The notes beneath the pieces are model-generated. The model saw nothing but the letters and a program-made list of their open reading frames with translations, had not been told where the DNA came from and ran no database searches. Positions 1 through 12,051 of a stretch of 64,000 nucleotides of DNA are shown here, piece after piece. Each line of letters begins with the position of its first letter. Within the stretch, counting starts at the first letter, position 1. The position numbers were made by a program, and so were the translations under genes. This DNA comes from Hippasteria phrygiana (Eukaryota > Echinodermata > Asteroidea > Valvatida > Goniasteridae), in NCBI GenBank assembly GCA_037893225.1, contig JAZGUH010000448.1, forward strand, positions 1-64,000, read 5' to 3'.

Positions 1-232
1 AACACTTGTGGAGAAAATTCAAACCTCGCAATGTTTATTTTCTTCCTGGCCACCATCTGTGTGCAGATTACCTCCTATTTATTGCTCCATGCCTGTCAAA
101 ATCCCTGGGGTATGGACTTGCTTTACTCATTCATAATTGCATGAAATATCAACCAAATTCAGTAATTTTGACATGTATGGATAGCTTAGATCTGGCGCTA
201 CATGTTGCAATTATCGGCGGCTTCTTAGAGTT
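1..232 (+). repeat. Type A monomer (example copy, 232 bp)
   Basis: This copy defines the coordinate frame. Diagnostic bases are c at position 3 (making an HpaI site gttaac across the junction with the preceding unit), tcctggccacc at 44-54 (an MscI site, tggcca), gtgcagatta at 61-70, cctcct at 71-76, and aaaatccctgggg at 98-110. Position 114-115 keeps both g bases (tatggac), so the unit is 232 bp. A is one of the two dominant types of the first 35 kb. It reappears only as single copies at 42,404 and 47,498. Confidence 0.97.
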
Positions 233-464
233 AAAACTTGTGGAGAAAATTCAAACCTCGCAATGTTTATTTTCTTTCCGGCCAACATCTGTGTACATGT
301 TACCGTCTATTTATTGCTCCATGCATGTCAAATTCCATGGGGTATGGACTTGCTTTACTCATTCATAATTGCATGAAATATCAACCAAATTCAGTAATTT
401 TGACATGTATGGATAGCTTAGATCTGGCGCTACATGTTGCAATTATCGGCGGCTTCTTAGAGTT
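233..464 (+). repeat. Type B monomer (example copy, 232 bp)
   Basis: Relative to A it has a at position 3, tttccggccaac at 43-54, gtacatgtta at 61-70, ccgtct at 71-76, gcatgtc at 91-97 and ttccatgggg at 101-110, which creates an NcoI site (ccatgg). In region 1, B usually follows A, giving a 464-bp dimer. A sub-type B2 (example 1,391-1,622) has ccctgggg instead of ccatgggg and is the commoner form in region 2. Confidence 0.97.
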
Positions 465-696
465 AACACTTGTGGAGAAAATTCAAACCTCGCAATGTTT
501 ATTTTCTTCCTGGCCACCATCTGTGTGCAGATTACCTCCTATTTATTGCTCCATGCCTGTCAAAATCCCTGGGGTATGGACTTGCTTTACTCATTCATAA
601 TTGCATGAAATATCAACCAAATTCAGTAATTTTGACATGTATGGATAGCTTAGATCTGGCGCTACATGTTGCAATTATCGGCGGCTTCTTAGAGTT

Positions 697-927
697 AACA
701 CTTGTGGAGAAAATTCAAACCTCGCAATGTTTATTTTCTTCCCGGCCACCATCTGTGTGCAGATTACCTTTTATTTATTGCTCCATGCCTGTCAAAATCC
801 CTGGGGTATGACTTGCTTTACTCATTCATAATTGCATGAAATATCAACCAAATTCAGTAATTTTGACATGTATGGATAGCTTAGATCTGGCGCTACATGT
901 TGCAATTATCGGCGGCTTCTTAGAGTT
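697..927 (+). repeat. Type E monomer (example copy, 231 bp)
   Basis: It has c3, tcccggccacc at 44-54, gtgcagatta, cctttt at 71-76 (t75 is diagnostic) and aaaatccctgggg. This copy has the one-base loss at tatgac, so it is 231 bp; later E copies at 28,278, 31,060 and 33,378 keep 232 bp. Derivatives are E2 (ttccctaggg, 231 bp, region 2, example 37,313-37,543) and E3 (ttccctgggg, 232 bp, region 3, example 53,976-54,207). Confidence 0.93.
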
Positions 928-1158
928 AAAACTTGTGGAGAAAATTCAAACCTCGCAATGTTTATTTTCTTTCCGGCCAACATCTGTGTGCATATTACCT
1001 TCTATTTATTGCTCCATGCCTGTCAAATTCCCTAGGGTATGACTTGCTTTACTCATTCATAATTGCATGAAATATCAACCAAATTCAGTAATGTTGACAT
1101 GTATGGATAGCTTAGATCTGGCGCTACATGTTGCAATTATCGGCGGCTTCTTAGAGTT
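928..1158 (+). repeat. Type D monomer (example copy, 231 bp)
   Basis: It has a at position 3, tttccggccaac at 43-54, gtgcatatta at 61-70, ccttct at 71-76 and ttccctaggg at 101-110 (an AvrII site). One g of the tatggac run at 112-118 is lost (tatgac), giving 231 bp and a tga stop in the former frame. Two sub-types differ at position 167: this copy reads taatgttgac, and others read taattttgac. D is the one type common to regions 1 and 2, with a copy persisting to 51,434. Confidence 0.96.
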
Positions 1159-1390
1159 AACACTTGTGGAGAAAATTCAAACCTCGCAATGTTTATTTTC
1201 TTCCTGGCCACCATCTGTGTGCAGATTACCTCCTATTTATTGCTCCATGCCTGTCAAAATCCCTGGGGTATGGACTTGCTTTACTCATTCATAATTGCAT
1301 GAAATATCAACCAAATTCAGTAATTTTGACATGTATGGATAGCTTAGATCTGGCGCTACATGTTGCAATTATCGGCGGCTTCTTAGAGTT

Positions 1391-1622
1391 AAAACTTGTG
1401 GAGAAAATTCAAACCTCGCAATGTTTATTTTCTTTCCGGCCAACATCTGTGTACATGTTACCGTCTATTTATTGCTCCATGCATGTCAAATTCCCTGGGG
1501 TATGGACTTGCTTTACTCATTCATAATTGCATGAAATATCAACCAAATTCAGTAATTTTGACATGTATGGATAGCTTAGATCTGGCGCTACATGTTGCAA
1601 TTATCGGCGGCTTCTTAGAGTT
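1391..1622 (+). repeat. Type B2 monomer (example copy, 232 bp)
   Basis: It is identical to B except that position 105 is c, so the NcoI site is missing. In region 1 it occurs at 1,391, 3,013, 31,755 and 34,073, each time followed by a D unit, so it marks related HOR copies. In region 2 it becomes a main component, in forms with either a or c at position 3. Confidence 0.95.
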
Positions 1623-2317
1623 AAAACTTGTGGAGAAAATTCAAACCTCGCAATGTTTATTTTCTTTCCGGCCAACATCTGTGTGCATATTACCTTCTAT
1701 TTATTGCTCCATGCCTGTCAAATTCCCTAGGGTATGACTTGCTTTACTCATTCATAATTGCATGAAATATCAACCAAATTCAGTAATGTTGACATGTATG
1801 GATAGCTTAGATCTGGCGCTACATGTTGCAATTATCGGCGGCTTCTTAGAGTTAACACTTGTGGAGAAAATTCAAACCTCGCAATGTTTATTTTCTTCCT
1901 GGCCACCATCTGTGTGCAGATTACCTCCTATTTATTGCTCCATGCCTGTCAAAATCCCTGGGGTATGGACTTGCTTTACTCATTCATAATTGCATGAAAT
2001 ATCAACCAAATTCAGTAATTTTGACATGTATGGATAGCTTAGATCTGGCGCTACATGTTGCAATTATCGGCGGCTTCTTAGAGTTAAAACTTGTGGAGAA
2101 AATTCAAACCTCGCAATGTTTATTTTCTTTCCGGCCAACATCTGTGTACATGTTACCGTCTATTTATTGCTCCATGCATGTCAAATTCCATGGGGTATGG
2201 ACTTGCTTTACTCATTCATAATTGCATGAAATATCAACCAAATTCAGTAATTTTGACATGTATGGATAGCTTAGATCTGGCACTACATGTTGCAATTATC
2301 GGCGGCTTCTTAGAGTT

Positions 2318-2549
2318 AACACTTGTGGAGAAAATTCAAACCTCGCAATGTTTATTTTCTTCCCGGCCACCATCTGTGTGCAGATTACCTTCTATTTATT
2401 GCTCCATGTCTGTGAAATTCCCTGGGGTATGGACTTGCTTTACTCATTCATAATTGCATGAAATATCAACCAAATTCAGTAATTTTGACATGTATGGATA
2501 GCTTAGATCTGGCGCTACATGTTGCAATTATCGGCGGCTTCTTAGAGTT
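2318..2549 (+). repeat. Type C monomer (example copy, 232 bp)
   Basis: It has c at position 3, tcccggccacc at 44-54, gtgcagatta at 61-70, ccttct at 71-76 and gtctgtgaaa at 91-100. The last block (t92, g97) is found in no other type. In region 1 there are 18 copies, all preceded by B and all but the last (35,464) followed by D, so C behaves as the clock of the HOR. A close relative at 42,636 and 47,730 (t92 but c97, and 231 bp) appears in region 2, and a true C returns at 50,971. Confidence 0.95.
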
Positions 2550-4402
2550 AAAACTTGTGGAGAAAATTCAAACCTCGCAATGTTTATTTTCTTTCCGGCC
2601 AACATCTGTGTGCATATTACCTTCTATTTATTGCTCCATGCCTGTCAAATTCCCTAGGGTATGACTTGCTTTACTCATTCATAATTGCATGAAATATCAA
2701 CCAAATTCAGTAATGTTGACATGTATGGATAGCTTAGATCTGGCGCTACATGTTGCAATTATCGGCGGCTTCTTAGAGTTAACACTTGTGGAGAAAATTC
2801 AAACCTCGCAATGTTTATTTTCTTCCTGGCCACCATCTGTGTGCAGATTACCTCCTATTTATTGCTCCATGCCTGTCAAAATCCCTGGGGTATGGACTTG
2901 CTTTACTCATTCATAATTGCATGAAATATCAACCAAATTCAGTAATTTTGACATGTATGGATAGCTTAGATCTGGCGCTACATGTTGCAATTATCGGCGG
3001 CTTCTTAGAGTTAAAACTTGTGGAGAAAATTCAAACCTCGCAATGTTTATTTTCTTTCCGGCCAACATCTGTGTACATGTTACCGTCTATTTATTGCTCC
3101 ATGCATGTCAAATTCCCTGGGGTATGGACTTGCTTTACTCATTCATAATTGCATGAAATATCAACCAAATTCAGTAATTTTGACATGTATGGATAGCTTA
3201 GATCTGGCGCTACATGTTGCAATTATCGGCGGCTTCTTAGAGTTAAAACTTGTGGAGAAAATTCAAACCTCGCAATGTTTATTTTCTTTCCGGCCAACAT
3301 CTGTGTGCATATTACCTTCTATTTATTGCTCCATGCCTGTCAAATTCCCTAGGGTATGACTTGCTTTACTCATTCATAATTGCATGAAATATCAACCAAA
3401 TTCAGTAATGTTGACATGTATGGATAGCTTAGATCTGGCGCTACATGTTGCAATTATCGGCGGCTTCTTAGAGTTAACACTTGTGGAGAAAATTCAAACC
3501 TCGCAATGTTTATTTTCTTCCTGGCCACCATCTGTGTGCAGATTACCTCCTATTTATTGCTCCATGCCTGTCAAAATCCCTGGGGTATGGACTTGCTTTA
3601 CTCATTCATAATTGCATGAAATATCAACCAAATTCAGTAATTTTGACATGTATGGATAGCTTAGATCTGGCGCTACATGTTGCAATTATCGGCGGCTTCT
3701 TAGAGTTAAAACTTGTGGAGAAAATTCAAACCTCGCAATGTTTATTTTCTTTCCGGCCAACATCTGTGTACATGTTACCGTCTATTTATTGCTCCATGCA
3801 TGTCAAATTCCATGGGGTATGGACTTGCTTTACTCATTCATAATTGCATGAAATATCAACCAAATTCAGTAATTTTGACATGTATGGATAGCTTAGATCT
3901 GGCACTACATGTTGCAATTATCGGCGGCTTCTTAGAGTTAACACTTGTGGAGAAAATTCAAACCTCGCAATGTTTATTTTCTTCCCGGCCACCATCTGTG
4001 TGCAGATTACCTTCTATTTATTGCTCCATGTCTGTGAAATTCCCTGGGGTATGGACTTGCTTTACTCATTCATAATTGCATGAAATATCAACCAAATTCA
4101 GTAATTTTGACATGTATGGATAGCTTAGATCTGGCGCTACATGTTGCAATTATCGGCGGCTTCTTAGAGTTAAAACTTGTGGAGAAAATTCAAACCTCGC
4201 AATGTTTATTTTCTTTCCGGCCAACATCTGTGTGCATATTACCTTCTATTTATTGCTCCATGCCTGTCAAATTCCCTAGGGTATGACTTGCTTTACTCAT
4301 TCATAATTGCATGAAATATCAACCAAATTCAGTAATTTTGACATGTATGGATAGCTTAGATCTGGCGCTACATGTTGCAATTATCGGCGGCTTCTTAGAG
4401 TT

Positions 4403-6720
4403 AACACTTGTGGCGAAAATTCAAACCTCGCAATGTTTATTTTCTTCCTGGCCACCATCTGTGTGCAGATTACCTCCTATTTATTGCTCCATGCCTGTCA
4501 AAATCCCTGGGGTATGGACTTGCTTTACTCATTCATAATTGCATGAAATATCAACCAAATTCAGTAATTTTGACATGTATGGATAGCTTAGATCTGGCGC
4601 TACATGTTGCAATTATCGGCGGCTTCTTAGAGTTAACACTTGTGGAGAAAATTCAAACCTCGCAATGTTTATTTTCTTCCTGGCCACCATCTGTGTGCAG
4701 ATTACCTCCTATTTATTGCTCCATGCCTGTCAAAATCCCTGGGGTATGGACTTGCTTTACTCATTCATAATTGCATGAAATATCAACCAAATTCAGTAAT
4801 TTTGACATGTATGGATAGCTTAGATCTGGCGCTACATGTTGCAATTATCGGCGGCTTCTTAGAGTTAAAACTTGTGGAGAAAATTCAAACCTCGCAATGT
4901 TTATTTTCTTTCCGGCCAACATCTGTGTACATGTTACCGTCTATTTATTGCTCCATGCATGTCAAATTCCATGGGGTATGGACTTGCTTTACTCATTCAT
5001 AATTGCATGAAATATCAACCAAATTCAGTAATTTTGACATGTATGGATAGCTTAGATCTGGCGCTACATGTTGCAATTATCGGCGGCTTCTTAGAGTTAA
5101 CACTTGTGGAGAAAATTCAAACCTCGCAATGTTTATTTTCTTCCTGGCCACCATCTGTGTGCAGATTACCTCCTATTTATTGCTCCATGCCTGTCAAAAT
5201 CCCTGGGGTATGGACTTGCTTTACTCATTCATAATTGCATGAAATATCAACCAAATTCAGTAATTTTGACATGTATGGATAGCTTAGATCTGGCGCTACA
5301 TGTTGCAATTATCGGCGGCTTCTTAGAGTTAAAACTTGTGGAGAAAATTCAAACCTCGCAATGTTTATTTTCTTTCCGGCCAACATCTGTGTACATGTTA
5401 CCGTCTATTTATTGCTCCATGCATGTCAAATTCCATGGGGTATGGACTTGCTTTACTCATTCATAATTGCATGAAATATCAACCAAATTCAGTAATTTTG
5501 ACATGTATGGATAGCTTAGATCTGGCGCTACATGTTGCAATTATCGGCGGCTTCTTAGAGTTAAAACTTGTGGAGAAAATTCAAACCTCGCAATGTTTAT
5601 TTTCTTTCCGGCCAACATCTGTGTGCATATTACCTTCTATTTATTGCTCCATGCCTGTCAAATTCCCTAGGGTATGACTTGCTTTACTCATTCATAATTG
5701 CATGAAATATCAACCAAATTCAGTAATGTTGACATGTATGGATAGCTTAGATCTGGCGCTACATGTTGCAATTATCGGCGGCTTCTTAGAGTTAACACTT
5801 GTGGAGAAAATTCAAACCTCGCAATGTTTATTTTCTTCCTGGCCACCATCTGTGTGCAGATTACCTCCTATTTATTGCTCCATGCCTGTCAAAATCCCTG
5901 GGGTATGGACTTGCTTTACTCATTCATAATTGCATGAAATATCAACCAAATTCAGTAATTTTGACATGTATGGATAGCTTAGATCTGGCGCTACATGTTG
6001 CAATTATCGGCGGCTTCTTAGAGTTAAAACTTGTGGAGAAAATTCAAACCTCGCAATGTTTATTTTCTTTCCGGCCAACATCTGTGTACATGTTACCGTC
6101 TATTTATTGCTCCATGCATGTCAAATTCCATGGGGTATGGACTTGCTTTACTCATTCATAATTGCATGAAATATCAACCAAATTCAGTAATTTTGACATG
6201 TATGGATAGCTTAGATCTGGCACTACATGTTGCAATTATCGGCGGCTTCTTAGAGTTAACACTTGTGGAGAAAATTCAAACCTCGCAATGTTTATTTTCT
6301 TCCCGGCCACCATCTGTGTGCAGATTACCTTCTATTTATTGCTCCATGTCTGTGAAATTCCCTGGGGTATGGACTTGCTTTACTCATTCATAATTGCATG
6401 AAATATCAACCAAATTCAGTAATTTTGACATGTATGGATAGCTTAGATCTGGCGCTACATGTTGCAATTATCGGCGGCTTCTTAGAGTTAAAACTTGTGG
6501 AGAAAATTCAAACCTCGCAATGTTTATTTTCTTTCCGGCCAACATCTGTGTGCATATTACCTTCTATTTATTGCTCCATGCCTGTCAAATTCCCTAGGGT
6601 ATGACTTGCTTTACTCATTCATAATTGCATGAAATATCAACCAAATTCAGTAATTTTGACATGTATGGATAGCTTAGATCTGGCGCTACATGTTGCAATT
6701 ATCGGCGGCTTCTTAGAGTT
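4403..6720 (+). repeat. 10-mer block A-A-B-A-B-D-A-B-C-D, 2,318 bp
   Basis: It opens with two A units in tandem; the first has a private a-to-c change at 4,414. The B unit at 6,026 again has the a at monomer position 197 (6,222), linking its last four units to the 7-mers just upstream. Confidence 0.93.
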
Positions 6721-8806
6721 AACACTTGTGGAGAAAATTCAAACCTCGCAATGTTTATTTTCTTCCTGGCCACCATCTGTGTGCAGATTACCTCCTATTT
6801 ATTGCTCCATGCCTGTCAAAATCCCTGGGGTATGGACTTGCTTTACTCATTCATAATTGCATGAAATATCAACCAAATTCAGTAATTTTGACATGTATGG
6901 ATAGCTTAGATCTGGCGCTACATGTTGCAATTATCGGCGGCTTCTTAGAGTTAACACTTGTGGAGAAAATTCAAACCTCGCAATGTTTATTTTCTTCCTG
7001 GCCACCATCTGTGTGCAGATTACCTCCTATTTATTGCTCCATGCCTGTCAAAATCCCTGGGGTATGGACTTGCTTTACTCATTCATAATTGCATGAAATA
7101 TCAACCAAATTCAGTAATTTTGACATGTATGGATAGCTTAGATCTGGCGCTACATGTTGCAATTATCGGCGGCTTCTTAGAGTTAAAACTTGTGGAGAAA
7201 ATTCAAACCTCGCAATGTTTATTTTCTTTCCGGCCAACATCTGTGTACATGTTACCGTCTATTTATTGCTCCATGCATGTCAAATTCCATGGGGTATGGA
7301 CTTGCTTTACTCATTCATAATTGCATGAAATATCAACCAAATTCAGTAATTTTGACATGTATGGATAGCTTAGATCTGGCGCTACATGTTGCAATTATCG
7401 GCGGCTTCTTAGAGTTAACACTTGTGGAGAAAATTCAAACCTCGCAATGTTTATTTTCTTCCTGGCCACCATCTGTGTGCAGATTACCTCCTATTTATTG
7501 CTCCATGCCTGTCAAAATCCCTGGGGTATGGACTTGCTTTACTCATTCATAATTGCATGAAATATCAACCAAATTCAGTAATTTTGACATGTATGGATAG
7601 CTTAGATCTGGCGCTACATGTTGCAATTATCGGCGGCTTCTTAGAGTTAAAACTTGTGGAGAAAATTCAAACCTCGCAATGTTTATTTTCTTTCCGGCCA
7701 ACATCTGTGTGCATATTACCTTCTATTTATTGCTCCATGCCTGTCAAATTCCCTAGGGTATGACTTGCTTTACTCATTCATAATTGCATGAAATATCAAC
7801 CAAATTCAGTAATGTTGACATGTATGGATAGCTTAGATCTGGCGCTACATGTTGCAATTATCGGCGGCTTCTTAGAGTTAACACTTGTGGAGAAAATTCA
7901 AACCTCGCAATGTTTATTTTCTTCCTGGCCACCATCTGTGTGCAGATTACCTCCTATTTATTGCTCCATGCCTGTCAAAATCCCTGGGGTATGGACTTGC
8001 TTTACTCATTCATAATTGCATGAAATATCAACCAAATTCAGTAATTTTGACATGTATGGATAGCTTAGATCTGGCGCTACATGTTGCAATTATCGGCGGC
8101 TTCTTAGAGTTAAAACTTGTGGAGAAAATTCAAACCTCGCAATGTTTATTTTCTTTCCGGCCAACATCTGTGTACATGTTACCGTCTATTTATTGCTCCA
8201 TGCATGTCAAATTCCATGGGGTATGGACTTGCTTTACTCATTCATAATTGCATGAAATATCAACCAAATTCAGTAATTTTGACATGTATGGATAGCTTAG
8301 ATCTGGCGCTACATGTTGCAATTATCGGCGGCTTCTTAGAGTTAACACTTGTGGAGAAAATTCAAACCTCGCAATGTTTATTTTCTTCCCGGCCACCATC
8401 TGTGTGCAGATTACCTTCTATTTATTGCTCCATGTCTGTGAAATTCCCTGGGGTATGGACTTGCTTTACTCATTCATAATTGCATGAAATATCAACCAAA
8501 TTCAGTAATTTTGACATGTATGGATAGCTTAGATCTGGCGCTACATGTTGCAATTATCGGCGGCTTCTTAGAGTTAAAACTTGTGGAGAAAATTCAAACC
8601 TCGCAATGTTTATTTTCTTTCCGGCCAACATCTGTGTGCATATTACCTTCTATTTATTGCTCCATGCCTGTCAAATTCCCTAGGGTATGACTTGCTTTAC
8701 TCATTCATAATTGCATGAAATATCAACCAAATTCAGTAATTTTGACATGTATGGATAGCTTAGATCTGGCGCTACATGTTGCAATTATCGGCGGCTTCTT
8801 AGAGTT
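6721..8806 (+). repeat. 9-mer block A-A-B-A-D-A-B-C-D, 2,086 bp
   Basis: It again starts with tandem A units and closes with the A-B-C-D cassette. It differs from the block before it by loss of one B unit. Confidence 0.93.
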
Positions 8807-11800
8807 AACACTTGTGGAGAAAATTCAAACCTCGCAATGTTTATTTTCTTCCTGGCCACCATCTGTGTGCAGATTACCTCCTATTTATTGCTCCATGCCT
8901 GTCAAAATCCCTGGGGTATGGACTTGCTTTACTCATTCATAATTGCATGAAATATCAACCAAATTCAGTAATTTTGACATGTATGGATAGCTTAGATCTG
9001 GCGCTACATGTTGCAATTATCGGCGGCTTCTTAGAGTTAAAACTTGTGGAGAAAATTCAAACCTCGCAATGTTTATTTTCTTTCCGGCCAACATCTGTGT
9101 ACATGTTACCGTCTATTTATTGCTCCATGCATGTCAAATTCCATGGGGTATGGACTTGCTTTACTCATTCATAATTGCATGAAATATCAACCAAATTCAG
9201 TAATTTTGACATGTATGGATAGCTTAGATCTGGCGCTACATGTTGCAATTATCGGCGGCTTCTTAGAGTTAACACTTGTGGAGAAAATTCAAACCTCGCA
9301 ATGTTTATTTTCTTCCTGGCCACCATCTGTGTGCAGATTACCTCCTATTTATTGCTCCATGCCTGTCAAAATCCCTGGGGTATGGACTTGCTTTACTCAT
9401 TCATAATTGCATGAAATATCAACCAAATTCAGTAATTTTGACATGTATGGATAGCTTAGATCTGGCGCTACATGTTGCAATTATCGGCGGCTTCTTAGAG
9501 TTAACACTTGTGGAGAAAATTCAAACCTCGCAATGTTTATTTTCTTCCTGGCCACCATCTGTGTGCAGATTACCTCCTATTTATTGCTCCATGCCTGTCA
9601 AAATCCCTGGGGTATGGACTTGCTTTACTCATTCATAATTGCATGAAATATCAACCAAATTCAGTAATTTTGACATGTATGGATAGCTTAGATCTGGCGC
9701 TACATGTTGCAATTATCGGCGGCTTCTTAGAGTTAAAACTTGTGGAGAAAATTCAAACCTCGCAATGTTTATTTTCTTTCCGGCCAACATCTGTGTACAT
9801 GTTACCGTCTATTTATTGCTCCATGCATGTCAAATTCCATGGGGTATGGACTTGCTTTACTCATTCATAATTGCATGAAATATCAACCAAATTCAGTAAT
9901 TTTGACATGTATGGATAGCTTAGATCTGGCGCTACATGTTGCAATTATCGGCGGCTTCTTAGAGTTAACACTTGTGGAGAAAATTCAAACCTCGCAATGT
10001 TTATTTTCTTCCCGGCCACCATCTGTGTGCAGATTACCTTCTATTTATTGCTCCATGTCTGTGAAATTCCCTGGGGTATGGACTTGCTTTACTCATTCAT
10101 AATTGCATGAAATATCAACCAAATTCAGTAATTTTGACATGTATGGATAGCTTAGATCTGGCGCTACATGTTGCAATTATCGGCGGCTTCTTAGAGTTAA
10201 AACTTGTGGAGAAAATTCAAACCTCGCAATGTTTATTTTCTTTCCGGCCAACATCTGTGTGCATATTACCTTCTATTTATTGCTCCATGCCTGTCAAATT
10301 CCCTAGGGTATGACTTGCTTTACTCATTCATAATTGCATGAAATATCAACCAAATTCAGTAATTTTGACATGTATGGATAGCTTAGATCTGGCGCTACAT
10401 GTTGCAATTATCGGCGGCTTCTTAGAGTTAACACTTGTGGAGAAAATTCAAACCTCGCAATGTTTATTTTCTTCCTGGCCACCATCTGTGTGCAGATTAC
10501 CTCCTATTTATTGCTCCATGCCTGTCAAAATCCCTGGGGTATGGACTTGCTTTACTCATTCATAATTGCATGAAATATCAACCAAATTCAGTAATTTTGA
10601 CATGTATGGATAGCTTAGATCTGGCGCTACATGTTGCAATTATCGGCGGCTTCTTAGAGTTAAAACTTGTGGAGAAAATTCAAACCTCGCAATGTTTATT
10701 TTCTTTCCGGCCAACATCTGTGTACATGTTACCGTCTATTTATTGCTCCATGCATGTCAAATTCCATGGGGTATGGACTTGCTTTACTCATTCATAATTG
10801 CATGAAATATCAACCAAATTCAGTAATTTTGACATGTATGGATAGCTTAGATCTGGCGCTACATGTTGCAATTATCGGCGGCTTCTTAGAGTTAAAACTT
10901 GTGGAGAAAATTCAAACCTCGCAATGTTTATTTTCTTTCCGGCCAACATCTGTGTGCATATTACCTTCTATTTATTGCTCCATGCCTGTCAAATTCCCTA
11001 GGGTATGACTTGCTTTACTCATTCATAATTGCATGAAATATCAACCAAATTCAGTAATGTTGACATGTATGGATAGCTTAGATCTGGCGCTACATGTTGC
11101 AATTATCGGCGGCTTCTTAGAGTTAACACTTGTGGAGAAAATTCAAACCTCGCAATGTTTATTTTCTTCCTGGCCACCATCTGTGTGCAGATTACCTCCT
11201 ATTTATTGCTCCATGCCTGTCAAAATCCCTGGGGTATGGACTTGCTTTACTCATTCATAATTGCATGAAATATCAACCAAATTCAGTAATTTTGACATGT
11301 ATGGATAGCTTAGATCTGGCGCTACATGTTGCAATTATCGGCGGCTTCTTAGAGTTAAAACTTGTGGAGAAAATTCAAACCTCGCAATGTTTATTTTCTT
11401 TCCGGCCAACATCTGTGTACATGTTACCGTCTATTTATTGCTCCATGCATGTCAAATTCCATGGGGTATGGACTTGCTTTACTCATTCATAATTGCATGA
11501 AATATCAACCAAATTCAGTAATTTTGACATGTATGGATAGCTTAGATCTGGCGCTACATGTTGCAATTATCGGCGGCTTCTTAGAGTTAACACTTGTGGA
11601 GAAAATTCAAACCTCGCAATGTTTATTTTCTTCCCGGCCACCATCTGTGTGCAGATTACCTTCTATTTATTGCTCCATGTCTGTGAAATTCCCTGGGGTA
11701 TGGACTTGCTTTACTCATTCATAATTGCATGAAATATCAACCAAATTCAGTAATTTTGACATGTATGGATAGCTTAGATCTGGCGCTACATGTTGCAATT

Positions 11801-12051
11801 ATCGGCGGCTTCTTAGAGTTAAAACTTGTGGAGAAAATTCAAACCTCGCAATGTTTATTTTCTTTCCGGCCAACATCTGTGTGCATATTACCTTCTATTT
11901 ATTGCTCCATGCCTGTCAAATTCCCTAGGGTATGACTTGCTTTACTCATTCATAATTGCATGAAATATCAACCAAATTCAGTAATTTTGACATGTATGGA
12001 TAGCTTAGATCTGGCGCTACATGTTGCAATTATCGGCGGCTTCTTAGAGTT
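8807..12051 (+). repeat. Two 7-mer blocks of 1,623 and 1,622 bp
   Basis: The first (8,807-10,429) is A-B-A-A-B-C-D. The second (10,430-12,051) is A-B-D-A-B-C-D. They have the same number of units but differ in the third, A or D, so they are variants rather than simple copies. Confidence 0.92.

Larger units (their letters stand above)
1..1158 (+). repeat. Block of 5 monomers: A-B-A-E-D
   Basis: Units start at 1, 233, 465, 697 and 928. The left end is cut by the window, so the HOR it belongs to is incomplete. The E unit is isolated: the next E lies 27 kb away at 28,278. Confidence 0.93.
1159..4402 (+). repeat. Two tandem 7-mer HOR copies of 1,622 bp
   Basis: Copy 1 is 1,159-2,780 and copy 2 is 2,781-4,402, both in the order A-B2-D-A-B-C-D. 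Both carry the rare g-to-a change at monomer position 197 in their B unit (2,282 and 3,904), so they are direct duplicates. The difference I found is in the last D, which has taatgttgac in copy 1 and taattttgac in copy 2. Confidence 0.95.

Noticed and set aside
15..25. Pol III B-box on the minus strand (ggtttgaattt)
   Set aside because: It matches only 8 of 11 positions of the B-box consensus, and I saw no A-box at a suitable distance, so a tRNA- or SINE-derived origin is not supported.
6..368. Open reading frames of 113-123 codons repeated along the plus strand
   Set aside because: They are the same monomer read across dimers. They recur every 231-232 bp in shifted frames, overlap each other heavily, show no recognisable domain, and differ only by the monomer-type sites. 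They are by-products of the repeat.
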